64,000 bases of DNA, from contig NC_084461.1 of NCBI RefSeq assembly GCF_027409185.1, positions 142,025,001 to 142,089,000 on the forward strand, read 5' to 3'. Made by a program: the position numbers and the translations under genes. Each line of letters opens with the position of its first letter. Positions within the stretch are counted from its first letter, which is position 1. The notes under the pieces were generated by a model. It had not been told where the DNA came from and did no database searches. It was given only the letters and a program-made list of their open reading frames with translations. Shown here piece by piece: positions 21,950 to 35,551 of this stretch. This DNA comes from Cynocephalus volans (lineage: Eukaryota; Chordata; Mammalia; Dermoptera; Cynocephalidae).

Positions 21950-23635
21950 ACAAAAAACAATTCTTTTCCAATGTCGATGTCTTTTATTTCATTTTCTTGC
22001 CTAACTGCCTTGGCCAGAACCTCCAAGTACAATGTTGTATACAAGTTGTGAGCGTGGACATCCTTATCTTTTCCTAATCTTGTGGGGAAGGTACTATGGT
22101 CTGAACATTTGTTCCCTCCAAAGCTCATGTGGAAGCTTGATCTCTAATGTGGCGGGTTGAAAGGTAGGGCCTTTGGGAGGTGATTGAATCCATTCATGGA
22201 TTAACAGGTTAATGAACAAGTAGACTATCATGGGAGTGGCACTTGGGGCTTCATGAGAGGAAACAGCATGTTAGCTCACTTTTGCTCTTTGTACCATGTG
22301 ATTCCCTGTGCCACTTTTGGACTCTGCAGAGTTCCCACCAAGAAGAAGGCCCTCACCAGATATGTTCCCCAACCTTGGACTTCCCAGCCTCCAAAACTGT
22401 AAAAACTAAATTTCTTTATAAATTATCCAGTTATAGATATTGTTATAAGTAACAGAAAACTGACTAATACAGAAGGCTTTATTTCACCACTATATATGAC
22501 ATTAGCTGTGGTGGGTTTTTCATAGATGCTCCTTAAGTTTCCTATATAAAATACTAATTTAAGTATTTTTTTCATTAAAGGATATTGAATTTTGTGAAGC
22601 ACTTTTTCTCTGTCTATTGAGATGATCATGTAGTTTCTTTTGTTTTATTAATATGGTATATTACACTGATTGATTTTCATGTTGAACCAACTTTGCATTC
22701 CTGGGGTAAATCCCACTTGGTCATGGTATATAACCTTTTCTATATGTTGCTGGATTTGGTTTGCTAGTGTTTTGTTGAGGATTTTTATGAATATATTCAT
22801 AAGGATTATTGGTCTGTAGTTTTCTCTTCATATGATGCTATTTGTCTGGTTTGGTATCATAGAATGAGTTAAGTGTTTCTCTTCAATTCTTTGGAAAAGT
22901 TTGTGAAGGACTAGTGTTCTTTAAACATTTGGTAGAATTCACCAGATGACAGTGTAGCCATCTTGTTCTGGGCTTTTGATTACTGAGCTTTTTTGGATTA
23001 TAGATTCAATCCCTTTTATTTGTTATAGGTCTACTCAGATTTTCTATTTCTTCTTGAGTCAGTTTTGGGAGTTTGTGCCTTTGTAGGAATTTTCCCATTT
23101 CATCTAAGTTATATAACTTGCTGCTATTCAATTGTTCATAATATTTCCTTATAAGCCTTGTTTCTGAGGTTGGCAGTAATGTCCCTTCTTTTCATTCCTG
23201 ATTTTGAGTCTTTTTTTCTTTCTTCTAGGTCAGTCTAGCTAAACATTTGTCAATTTTGCCAACCTTTTCAAAGGACCAAGTCTTGATTTCATTGATTGTC
23301 TCTATTGTTTCTCTATTTCATTTATTTTTCACTCTCATCTTTAATATTTCCTTCCTTTTACTTGCTTTGGGTTTAGTTTGCTCTTACTTTTCTAGTTTCT
23401 TAAGGCAGAAGTTTAGATTTACTGATTTGATGTTTCTCTTCTTCTTAATGTAAGCATTTACAGCTATATATTTCCCTTTGAGCACTACCTTTCCTGCCTC
23501 CGTATGTTCTGGTATGGAGTATTTTTGTTTTCATTTATTTCAAAGTATTTTCTATTTTCTCTTGTGGCTTATTCTTTGACCTATTGGCTATCTATGAATG
23601 ATTTTAAAATTTTATGCAATGATTATTAAGGGTAG
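21950..23635 (-). mobile_element. Antisense old LINE-1 ORF2 fragment
   Basis: On the minus strand the sequence reads as L1 ORF2 reverse transcriptase and upstream domain, for example the frame at 21928-22128 with EVLAKAVRQENEIKDIDIGK. On the plus strand the typical antisense words 'catcttgttctgggcttttg' and 'tttgttgaggatttttatga' are clear. It is interrupted at 22090-22485 by a MaLR LTR and has no intact frame. Confidence 0.8.
22090..22485 (+). mobile_element. MaLR solo LTR (MST/MLT1-like)
   Basis: Begins 'tactatggtctgaacatttg' and contains 'gggcctttgggaggtgattg', 'ggacttcccagcctccaaaa', 'aaatttctttataaattatc', and ends 'ctgactaatacaga'. These are the landmark blocks of MST/MLT1 LTRs. It splits the antisense L1, so it inserted later than that L1. 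Short aagg-type flanks on both sides may be the target duplication. Confidence 0.75.
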
Positions 23636-23806
23636 TTAACTTCACAATTTAGTTTTTAGGCAACAGAATACTTAATGAGACTGCTACTAAATTTGAGGAG
23701 TTGGGACTTGGTGTCTCCTCATTTTGGGAAATGACAGCATCTTTGTACAAAGGATAGTTACATCTTAACAGAACTACAAAACTATGTTTACTGTATAGAA
23801 ATTCAA

Positions 23807-24222
23807 ATATGCATAGAAGGGTATGAACAGATGTTGAATTAGCCAGAGGGGTGAAAAGTGCTGGTTATTAAGCTAAAGTCTTTTAGCTTCAAACCCACCC
23901 TCTCATACTCTACTTTATGATGCTGGGACTGGAACCCCACAAAACTCATTTCTTTATCACCTAGCTTTCTATTAGACTCTGCAAATAAGGGGTTAAAGAA
24001 AGATAGTGGAAATATATGCATAGAAGGGTATGAACAGATGTTGAATTAGCCAGAGGGGTGAAAAGTGCTGGTTATTAAGCTAAAGTCTTTTAGCTTCAAA
24101 CCCACCCTCTCATACTCTACTTTATGATGCTGGGACTGGAACCCCACAAAACTCATTTCTTTATCACCTAGCTTTCTATTAGACTCTGCAAATAAGGGGT
24201 TAAAGAAAGATAGTGGAAATAT
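23807..24222. repeat. Perfect 207-bp tandem duplication
   Basis: The block starting near 23809 (atgcatagaagggtatgaac) is repeated directly, 207 bp further on, starting at 24016. The two copies read identical over their full length, through 'gatagtggaaatat' at 24015 and 24222. There is no spacer. The duplication lies at the start of the downstream LTR-like repeat. Confidence 0.9.
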
Positions 24223-24720
24223 AGAGGAAGGACAAGTGACTTGCTTCTTCCTCTTTTGCTTTCTATTGTATCATCTCTGTAATGGTTCTTCACCGTGGCA
24301 GTAAATTAATTCCAGTAGCAGTTGACTTAAGTTTTCAGTTTTTTCACACTGTCAAAATCAGCCTTATCATATTTTCTCAGAGATGGCAGCACCAGCAGGC
24401 TGGCACCTGTTCTTCACCCTTTTGAGCTCCTAACAATAGCACCAGTCAAGCAGGGCCCCCTTCTCAGACAAATGAATTTCATTTCCAAGAGATCCTTCAT
24501 CCAAGTTTCCACGTTTTAATTACCCCAACTTCCTTTCATGTTTACCCAGCCCTTGTGATGCTAGCTGTATCCTGCATTTATTGTCTATGATACCTCAGTA
24601 TCTCCTTTTGCCTTCCCAGTTCTCTGATATCTGGTAATTTTTTGAAAATAGTAGATTCTATTTGTTTAGAATCTGGTATGATTTCTGTTTCTTGACTGAA
24701 TCCTGTTTGATATACGGATA
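23850..24720 (+). repeat. LTR-like repeat, possible 3' LTR
   Basis: Related to 19385-19935, sharing 'ctgggactgg', 'ctttctattagactctgcaa', 'ggttcttcaccgtggcagta', 'aaatcagccttatcatattt', 'ttgccttcccagttctctga' and 'gatatctgg'. It ends near 'cttgactgaatcctgtttga'. Part of it is inside the 207-bp duplication. If the upstream copy is a 5' LTR, this is the partner of the same decayed element. Confidence 0.5.
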
Positions 24721-25249
24721 CCTATATATTTATATAGACAGACAGCTATGGCAAAATGTAATTTTCAAATCTAGAAAATAGGCATTTGGATGTTCATTAT
24801 AGTACTCTTCCTACTTTTTGGTATGCTTAAAATCTTTTGTAATAAAATATTGGGGATAAAGGTCTCCTGAATATTTGAATAGGGCTTTTATTAGAAGAAA
24901 ATGATAAATAGGAATTATGTTGCTCCATAAATCAAGCTGATGTCACTACAAAAACCCCCCAAAACCAAAACCAACAAAAGACTCCCCAAAAGTCTAGTTT
25001 TCTATTAAGTTCTTCATACTGATGTCAGTGTCACCAAAGTTCCAAAATTTAAGCAAATAAAATATGGCCTCTTGGAAAGAAATGAAAAGGTTCTGTAGGA
25101 AAAAACTGTCCAACTGTTTCATATTATAAGGGAGAAAATTGGGGCCCAGGACTGGTAAAAGCTGTCCAAAATCACATAATAAAATTAATGGAATCAAAAC
25201 TTTCCCATTACTCATTCATAAAAAGATTGGAAACCAAGTACATGAGGCA

Positions 25250-25570
25250 GGTCTCTTGGTTGTATGTGTCAGGAAACAGGCTTCAGCAAAAAGGGAAATT
25301 TGTTAGCTCATGTAACTTTGAAAGGAAAAAGAAAGTATGACTACATTTAGGGGCTGAAGCGATGTCATGAAGAATCTTTTTCCTTTTCTTAGATTCTCTG
25401 TTGGTTTCATCCTCTGGCAGTTTCTCTGTATAAGGTAGCAAAATTGACCATTGGCAGCTCGAGGCATATCCTGCTAGGTTAGCATGTGTAGCATCTTTCC
25501 TATTAATTCCAGCAAAAAATACTGGAGCTGACTCTAATTAGCCAGCATGGGGCCATATGGATTGACAGTG
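25250..25570 (-). repeat. Dispersed repeat, family not named
   Basis: Blocks such as 'gaaatttgttagctcatgta', 'ggggctgaagcgatgtcatg', 'attccagcaaaaaatactgg' and 'agctgactctaattagccag' follow the order of a common mammalian MER-type repeat. The family could not be named from memory. Confidence 0.4.
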
Positions 25571-26349
25571 GGGGAAGGATAGTTCCTCAAAGTAAAATCA
25601 GGGTGCTACTATTAAAAGAAGCAAGTAAATGAATAAATACCAAGCAGGTCAAAATGAGATGATCAGTCTGCCAGACCTCCTGATTCCCATATGCTGAGAG
25701 CTACAGAGTGTACACAGCCAGTAAGTAGCTGAGCCAGGAATCAAATCCATTTCTGAATTACAGTAAGATTTGTAGCAAATCTATACTATGAATATCCAGA
25801 GGCTATTTTTAAGAAACTGAGATATAATTCAAGTATGATAAAGTTTACCCTTCAAAAGTCTTATGTCTTTCAGATCCCCATACTGACCAGCTGCTCCAAA
25901 AATAAAAGTGTGTGTCTATTTGTTTTTGATTCTGACTGGATCATGTCTGAAAATGCTGACTATTTACCAACTTTTTAAAGCTTTTGGTGGCTTAAAAAAG
26001 CAACTGATAGGTCAAAAATCCACATGCTCAAGTCAGTTTCATAGAAAACGCTACTTATATCTTGTCTTTCCCACCCTTGTTTCCCAGCGTTTTCTTGCAG
26101 TCTTGTGGTTACTGGCTCCACCAGAGTTCTGTCTGCTAATTTTGAGCCAGGAGAGGCTCAGATGTGGCATTTTTAGTCTGAGTCAGTAATACCTTCTAGA
26201 GATGTTTAAAATCAGATATTTGGCAAAATCTGTAATGCAAGTAAGTTCGCATTCAACCAACCTGCACAGAGAGTGACATCTGCTGGTCATAAAGATTACA
26301 TCTTTATACTGACTTAATTCCTTTACAAAATGTATCAATGATCTTCATC

Positions 26350-26545
26350 ATAATAATGAAAATACAAAAAAAAAAAAAGAAAGAAAAAAAGAAAAACAAA
26401 TGATCTCTTTCTTGGAAAAAAAAGACACTAACACGTATGTACCAATATATGTACCATTGTGGGAGATTATTTTTACTAAAAGAAAAAAAATCTAAGTTTC
26501 TTTATTTTATCAAACATTGCAGACTCTTTTTTTTTTTTTGATGAG
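26350..26545. repeat. A-rich and T-rich simple sequence
   Basis: Contains an A-rich run near 26365-26400, a shorter one near 26415, and a T run near 26526-26539. Low complexity only. The AT-rich sequence from here to 27330 shows no gene. Confidence 0.6.
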
Positions 26546-27334
26546 GAGAAAATAAACTGTAGAATTTGAAAATGAATTAAAAACCCTAGTCAGCCATTTC
26601 CTTAAAAGTCTCCTTTGAGTTTTTCATAGCAGGAATTAATTAATTCAATGTAAGAGAAAATTCTAGTAGACTTAATGAAATACTGTCTATGAAAGGTTAT
26701 TTCACCCTAGCCCTACAATTGTAATATTAGGTCCCAGGCTACGTACACGCCCTCATTCCCATCCCTACTTCTTTCCTATCTTTAGAACTGCATACCAATT
26801 AAATTTTATACATACACATCTAGATTTATTCCTGCATTAGCTTTGGAAATTTTTCCACTGCTTTTGATGTTAGATTATAATAGGAAAAATTAGGACCTAT
26901 ATTCTATAACTACATTTTTAAATGAAAGAAGGAATGTATTTCAATTTACTGATGAAAGCATTTTGATGGACGGTGATAAAGCTGAGTTTTCTGTAGAAAA
27001 TATAAACTCCAATTTGCAGTACTCAAGTGGCATCTAAATTGGTAGTCAGGTTCCATTACCATTTAGACTTTTTTGATTTTTCCCTACTATACAAATACTG
27101 TGATTATCCAACTTAAAAATAAAACTTTGTGGCCATCCCTGATTCTTTCCACATGATAAATTTCTAGGGGGAAAAGTCCTCAATCAAAGAGCTACGAATA
27201 ACCAATAAAGGAACTAAAATTAGTGCTATAATAATAAAAATTGAGAGGAGTAGCAGAAAAGAAAATAGGTGTTTTATAAATTCAATTCTTATCTATTATC
27301 TAGAGGAGTCAATATATAGCTTCTAAAGCTGATA

Positions 27335-27416
27335 AATCAGTTGGTAGAGTGTGGTGCTGATATCACACCAAGGTCAAGGGATTGGATCCCCTTACTGGCC
27401 AGCCCCCCACCCCCAA
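27335..27416 (+). mobile_element. tRNA-Ile-derived SINE (CYN-like), monomer
   Basis: 5'-truncated copy reading 'aatcagttggtagagtgtgg', an 'aaggtcaagggattggatcc' B-box region, and 'cttactggccagcccc'. It is flanked by a 10-bp duplication (aaagctgata, at 27325-27334 and 27417-27426). Confidence 0.85.
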
Positions 27417-27884
27417 AAAGCTGATATATCAAAATTGCCACATGAACTTGATATGAACATATTATTTAGAGATATGGGTGAAACCACAAGGAGTTAAAGC
27501 AGAAATGGTTAAGGTAACTGGGCAGAAAGGGGATTGTGGCTTTTCCTGATAGGACTCTTATACCATTTTTTCCACAGCCTTGAGCATGTAGTAACTTTGG
27601 AAAAACATTAAAGTTTTAAAATACAAATGTAAATTTACTTAAATTTTAACATACATATGCTTCCAAATCATCTAGAAAAAGTATACTAATTTATATTCCC
27701 ATGGAGAATTTTTTGATGGCCCTGAATTACTCAAATGATTTCATGTCAATTTATTTATGATTTATACTGTGGTCCACTCAAAAATTTTGAACTATCTTAG
27801 AAAAATAAATATAGAAGGCAACAGAAGTGAGAAAATTAGGGTAAAAGAAAATTAAGTGTAGGAAAAATAAGAGGAGGCCAGAGG

Positions 27885-28010
27885 ACCAAAGAATACATTG
27901 GAACCATCTGGAAAACTGGTTAAGAATGAGGATCCTTGACCTTATGGCAGACCTGCTAAATCAGAGTCTCTAGGGTAAGCCTTGAGAATCTCCTTTTCAG
28001 CAGCCTTGAT
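27885..28010 (+). mobile_element. MER5/MER20-like hAT MITE
   Basis: The order 'ttggaaccatctggaaaact', 'gttaagaatgaggatccttg', 'cagacctgctaaatcagagt', 'ctctagggtaagccttgaga' matches the MER5/MER20 hAT MITE layout, in diverged form. Confidence 0.6.
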
Positions 28011-28626
28011 AACCTGGAGTCCTGAAGTAATTTAAAAGAAGACAAAGAGTGATTAATATGATATCAGGATATTTATTAATATAGTATTTAAAGCACGGGA
28101 GCTAGGGGAGTGGACATTGTGAGATCAGCTCCAAAGAGTACAGTTAAAAATGAGTCTTACATAAGCTAGATCATCCCTTCTTCCACTGTTATATTTCATA
28201 ATCCTCTAATTTCATTAACCTCCCCATAACAACCCTTACAAAGACAGGTGGACTCACTGTCATTTTGTCCTTTGACTTCTGGGAGGTCTTCTCTCTTTCT
28301 CTTGGCTCAATTCCTAGCCTATTGTACCATTAGCTGGATATTCTAGTGCTTGGGTATCTTTTTAATGTATTGCATCAAAAGGTTAAACAGATACTCAGAA
28401 TTAGAAAAATGCTACGTATCAACTAGCAGTGGTATTTAATCTTTTCTATTTGTATCCTTCTTAAAACATATTTTCACATGCCTCATTAAAAGTTAAAATT
28501 GCTGAATTTTTTAAGCACAGAATTCAGTATACCATAAATATAAAAGAAAAGAAACAGAATTACAGCTTAATTTTATGATGGTAGTAAGAATATATTAAAA
28601 ATTACACATTAAAAAAGTATATCAGC

Positions 28627-30420
<1,794 letters not shown>

Positions 30421-31299
30421 TCAGGTAGTAATCCAGAGATGCCACAGAACTTTGCTTTGGGAGTAAAATATAACCCACAAATTAAAAATCACCTAACAAT
30501 CAAATTATAACAAAGTCATATTACATGCTATCCTGTACATGTCAAGACATACCCTGCAACATGTCAGTTTGAAGTAAGCCATGACAGCATGACAGTCTAC
30601 TTTAATACCAGCAATACATAACTGGTGCCCTGCAATAAATGATTTGCAAGCAAGTCATAAGTGAGAGATTTGGGCTTAGGCAAGTTATGAATATCCATAG
30701 GTCCTTTATTGGCAAATTGCAATTATGGTTTAACTTGTTTTCAATCATGTATGTTACAAACAAATCTGGTACATTTTGTATCCCCAGAAAGGGCATCTCA
30801 CTAACACCCCCTCCTTCCATCCTGCCCCAAAGATGTATGCACACCCTTGGTTAAGAATGACAGAATAGAGAAAGAAGTTATTTACTAAATACTTTAAGGA
30901 AGGGCAGATTTTGACATGGTGGCTAGTTCTTTTTAATAGTTAAGAATTGAACAGGTCTGAAAAACTATTTGATCCTTGAGCTGTTTTAACTCCAACGTAA
31001 GCAGAGAATTTCAAATAGGTCTTTTAAGTCTAATTAAGCTACCAACGACACAAAGTTAAATTACAAATTTGATCCAGAGTATCCTTGCTGCTATGTAAAG
31101 TATAACACACTATCACTCCATAACTCACATTGTCCGTGTATAAGCAAAGTAACTTGATCAGGAGAAACACAATGATTCTTGTTACCGAGACTTCAGAAAA
31201 ATTCCTCTCATATGAGAGGAACCCATAAGTACAATAAAGAATTTCACAATGCTTTTTCATGACTACCCCTCAATAAAAACAATCAAGAAAGAAGCAAAA

Positions 31300-31430
31300 T
31301 GATTTTGTTTTGTAATGTTGAATATGCTAATTATCCTGATTTGATCATTACACATTGTACACAGGTATTGATATTCAACTTTGTACCCCACAAATATGTA
31401 TAATCAATTACATTTCAATAAAAAAATTGC
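31300..31430 (+). mobile_element. LINE-1 3' end fragment
   Basis: Reads 'gaatatgctaattatcctga', 'tttgatcattacacattgta', 'tcaactttgtaccccacaaa' and ends 'caattacatttcaataaaaa'. This is an L1 3' UTR of the same general type as the older L1 ending near 12870 and the tail of the composite element at 16450-16554. A GAAA-rich run follows at 31440-31475. Confidence 0.75.
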
Positions 31431-32889
31431 TTTCTGAAACACAGAAAAGAAAGAAAGAAAGAAAGGAAAAAAGAAGCTAAAAACAACATAATGAACACAA
31501 GCAGCATTCCTAATTTGGCTTAACCCACGGACAGGATGTGGAAGGCAGTGGTTCCCTAGTTTAGTAAATGGAGGAATCATCTGAGCAGATTCTTCTCCCT
31601 GACTCCCCTGAGATTCTGATTCTTACCTCTGAAGTAGGGGACTAGAATCTGTATTCTGAATAAGTATTTTAGATAATTCTTATGAATAGTAACTAGAACA
31701 GTTATCTGTAATAAAAGATGACCATCACAATCACCGGGAGGTATACATGTCCCATGCACTACCTAATAAATCTTCTCCAGAGGTAGGACAAAAGAATGTG
31801 AAATAAAGATGTCCAGGTAATCCTGATACACATCCTAGTAAGTAGTCAGTTTTAAAAGAATGAAAACATATCCTCCAAGCCAATCTCTAGCTTACAGATA
31901 TTCTAGATTGCCAAATGAACAATCCAAATGCTTTAATAGGCATTTAAGTTTTCTAAGTTTTCTGAGTTGATGACAATCTCCTATGAAAGCTGACGGACCT
32001 AAAAAAGAAAGCCATGCCCTTTTTTTGTCTCTCATTAGCAATGAGCAAAGGTATAATCCACAGGTAGACTCAAATATACCTTAGAAAACAATTCTATCTT
32101 CAAGATAAATAAGTGATCCCTAAAGTTCTATGCCACAGAATGTGGCTAAAATAATTTAACCAGAGACACATTTAAATCTAAATGTCCATTTTGGCCATTA
32201 AAAAAACCCACAATAAGTAAGCCAAGAATATTTACTTAATGCACTAGTTTTCTAGTCGTTCTGCCAAAACTCACTAGTTGTAAAATGTATGTCTATGTAA
32301 CTAATATGTTGACCCATTATGTGGTTGTTATGAGCCAGTTAACAATTGGAGGATATCTGCCAATCAAAAAAGACGAGCTGAAGTTTAAAAAGTTGATTTT
32401 AAGTCTTCTTTTGTCAAGTAATGGGACTATTTGGAGTTTAGAGCCACTCCTAATTAATGACAATAAAATTATTACATTAGCATAAAAAATGCCCATCTTT
32501 CTATATTCTATTATATTTACCATAAATATTTAGGGAGGCAGAGGGAACAAAGGAAAAAGCTTTGCTTTAGTCTCATTAGAAATCAGTACAGGACCTGTTA
32601 AGAGTCCATTTGTATTCACACTGACTATGCTACTCAAGTATATTTTTATTTAACTGTTTTGAACAAAAGAATTTTTAAAAATCCACTTATAGTATTCTTC
32701 TCCATTTCCCTCAAAAAGGGAGAACAGGTAGCAAGAATTTTCAAGATCCTCAAAGATGAACTTACCGCCCAAGAGGCTTTCTTGTATTTTAGAACTTCAC
32801 AATTTCCACTTCCCTTGTGGGACTTAGGATTACAGTACCCTAAAAAAAGTAAACATTAAAAAGGCATCATCATAATAAGGAATTACTAT

Positions 32890-33165
32890 TAATTTAAGCA
32901 GGTGTGATAATGGAATTGCAGCTGTGTTTTAAAATGTCCTCATTTGTTAGATTATTTACAAGTAAAATGATGTCTGGGATTTCTTTTACAATATTGTACC
33001 TCAGTACACACACAAAGTGGGATGGCCATAAAAGAAATAAGACTGGCTTTGAAATGGTAACTCTTGAAGCTGGATGATGGCTACACATCATTACACCATT
33101 CTCACTATTTTTATATACACTGGAAATTTTCCATAACAAAAAGATAAACCAACAAAAAGCATTAT
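32890..33165 (+). repeat. Old LINE-1 3' end (L1M-like)
   Basis: Ends with the typical old L1 tail: 'gaagctggatgatggctaca', 'ttacaccattctcactattt', 'ggaaattttccataacaaaa'. Diverged, no frame. Confidence 0.6.
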
Positions 33166-33579
33166 CTTTAAATATCATTAATTTTAAGAATGATTATTTT
33201 GAGAGTCTTTTGAAAGATATCTTAAGATGCTGAATGAAAGATTTGATGTTACAAAGTAAAATTTTTTTGCAAGTTTATGAAGTACAGGTAGATAAGAAAA
33301 AATATCACAACTGAAAGAAAAATCAGTTAAAAGTGAACATTCACATAATAGGATTATTTAGGGAATGCTAAATACATATATTTCAGCAGTGAAAACACCA
33401 AGTGCAGCTGTAAACCTAAATACAATTCAACTTCTACCTAGCCACCGCCTACGCAAGTTCATGGCAGGCACAGAGAGAGGCAGAGGACTTAACCCTTACA
33501 TTTTACAGTTAAAATCAATAGCCAAAAGAAAAGGGGCGGGAACGTGGTACTTGAGCACACGGTCCAGAGGCAAACGTCT

Positions 33580-33700
33580 GGGATCTTAAGTCGGCTTCGT
33601 CACTTACAGGCTGGGAGCTTTCCAAACTCAGTTCCTCAAGTGGGGACGATAACAGTACCTACCTTATAGGGTTGCTGGCAGGTTTAATTGTATGCATGCA
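33580..33700 (+). repeat. MIR-type SINE
   Basis: Contains 'gtcacttacaggctgggagc', 'ctcagttcctcaagtgggga' and 'gtacctaccttatagggttg', the common MIR core and 3' region. Confidence 0.7.
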
Positions 33701-33739
33701 AAGAACACGCGGCTCTTAACTGATAGGGCCTGAGGGTGT

Positions 33740-34195
33740 TATTAAGGACGGAGACTTTTGGAGCCGGCCGGGGCATGATAAGGGCGCCGGCGGCGAGGAA
33801 GGACCAAGTTCGGTCTCCGCCCGCTCGTCTCAGAGCCTGAGCCTCAGGCCCAGGGGATGCTCGGGATTCTTTTAGGCGCCCATTTCAGGCTCCAGTTCCG
33901 ATCTCCGCTCAGCCTGGGGCCCAGCCTCTGGGCGTCGGAACCAGTCTAGGCCACCGTTCCTCAGGTCCGACCCCGGAGCAGGAACCTGCAGAGCGCGGAG
34001 AGAGAGACGCGCTCACAGTAACTTCCACCCCAGCCCGGCCAGGCTTCCATCCGGGTTCTCCGGATTGCTTCCCGCCTGCAGACTGGGTAAGAGGTCTCCC
34101 CGCACGCAGGCGCAGTAGCAGCTGGCTGAGGGAGCATGCCAGCTGCTACCCGGCTGGCTTGAGTAGGGAGCATGCGCGCTGGTCGTCCCCATTTT
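33740..34195 (-). promoter_or_regulatory. ZBED8: CpG-island promoter of ZBED8
   Basis: A CpG-dense block (gccggccggg, gggcgccggcggcgagg, gcgcggagag) in otherwise AT-rich DNA, about 3.5 kb upstream of the ZBED8 start codon on its strand. An NRF1-like 'gcatgcgcgc' lies at 34170-34179. Possible donors exist on both strands: minus 'TTACT|GTGAGC' with the boundary near 34018, and plus 'ACTGG|GTAAGA' near 34085. The exact first exon cannot be fixed from sequence alone. Confidence 0.65.
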
Positions 34196-34199
34196 TTTT

Positions 34200-35540
34200 A
34201 AGGTTGTGTACGTGGAGCTGGAGGATTTTTTTTTTGTATCTGCCAGAAAGGATGAATCGTAGAATCTCAGGAATGGAAGACACCGAAAAGTCCACATAGT
34301 TCTACTTTTTAACATTCAGAGCACTGCAAATAAAATTTTATACTGTCAGGCCTTGAACTTGGAGATGAAAAAACTCCAATAACTACCATGTTCCATGTGG
34401 AGTCAATGAGGAAAAAGGGAAGGACGCTCATTGAACTCCCAAATCAAACGTTCAGGCAAATGAGGCAGGCTTTAAATTTCATTATGATACTCACAGTGGA
34501 GGATAAACTACCACCGCTTGTGTCCTGTTGCCCATGCAAGTCGCCCTCATCCTATAAGTTAAAGCATGTGGATCAATTTCCTAAGAATTATCAATCCATC
34601 TCAGAGAATAGATTTTAATTTTATATAAAATTCTTTTTAATAACGTAATTTAAAAGTAACAAACCCACATTAGAGAAGTTTTAGAGGAAAAAATCTCAAA
34701 ATAGAAACTAGAAAACATTGAAAGAAACAAATCCAAATATAGCCCTCTTTCCTAATTTTGGAGTATTTCTGGAATTCTTTTAAAGTTAATGAAATGTTTA
34801 TTCATTTTCGTATAGTAAGTCTTTACTTTGAAGCATTCCACAAGGCTGGTGCATGCTAGGGGGAAGTTTTAGAAGGAGTTGTCAAAGAACGTGGGACATG
34901 TGCATCATTTTCAGGTGTTGAGGGTGAACCCCGTAAACCCTGAGGGCCTGCTTAAGGTTTCTGTCAATGGAAGAAACTGCAAAGGACCAGCCATCTTGGT
35001 CCAGAAACCAGGGCCATAAATAATGAGAAAAGGGTAGGTTTTAGAATCAGAGACACTTGGTTTCATGTTCTGGCTGTAACACTATTAACTATTAGGAATC
35101 CAGCGAGCTACTTTAGTCATTAAGCCCATGTACTTATTGTAAAATAGGGATATCATCCATTATTCACCCCATGAAGTTCTGCTGAAGAATGAGAAAACAT
35201 ACAAATATTATAGCACACAGTTCCAGCACTTAAAAGGCAGCTATTATTAAGATAAAATCAAAGTTCTTCTCTGAATAATGTTCTGTTACCTTTTTTCCAA
35301 AAGGAAACAGAAATAAGACATGACTTTGATTATAGAAATCTTCCTAAAATCAGAGTAAATTAGGCCTCTCAGAAGAGGGAACAGAGGCCGAGAAAAGTTA
35401 GGTGAAACATTTTTTGAGTTAAAGGATGCATTTTCTAATACAAACTCACAGAAGCTAACCCAGGATCCCTGCCAGTCCTATACCACTTTTCTGCCAAATA
35501 TTTGAAATAACACTAAAAACTACTCACAGTTAAGTATTCT
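34200..35540. other. Short intergenic stretch ZBED8-SLU7
   Basis: Unique AT-rich sequence between the ZBED8 promoter and the SLU7 3' end. Segment 35050-35260 has MIR-like words ('tagaatcagagacacttggt', 'aaaatagggatatcatccat'). Nothing else was recognised. Confidence 0.4.
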
Positions 35541-35551
35541 CAAGTACATAT

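Noticed and set aside
27335-27416. A functional tRNA gene
   Set aside because: The tRNA-like boxes are diverged, the 5' part is missing and target duplications flank it, so it is a SINE.
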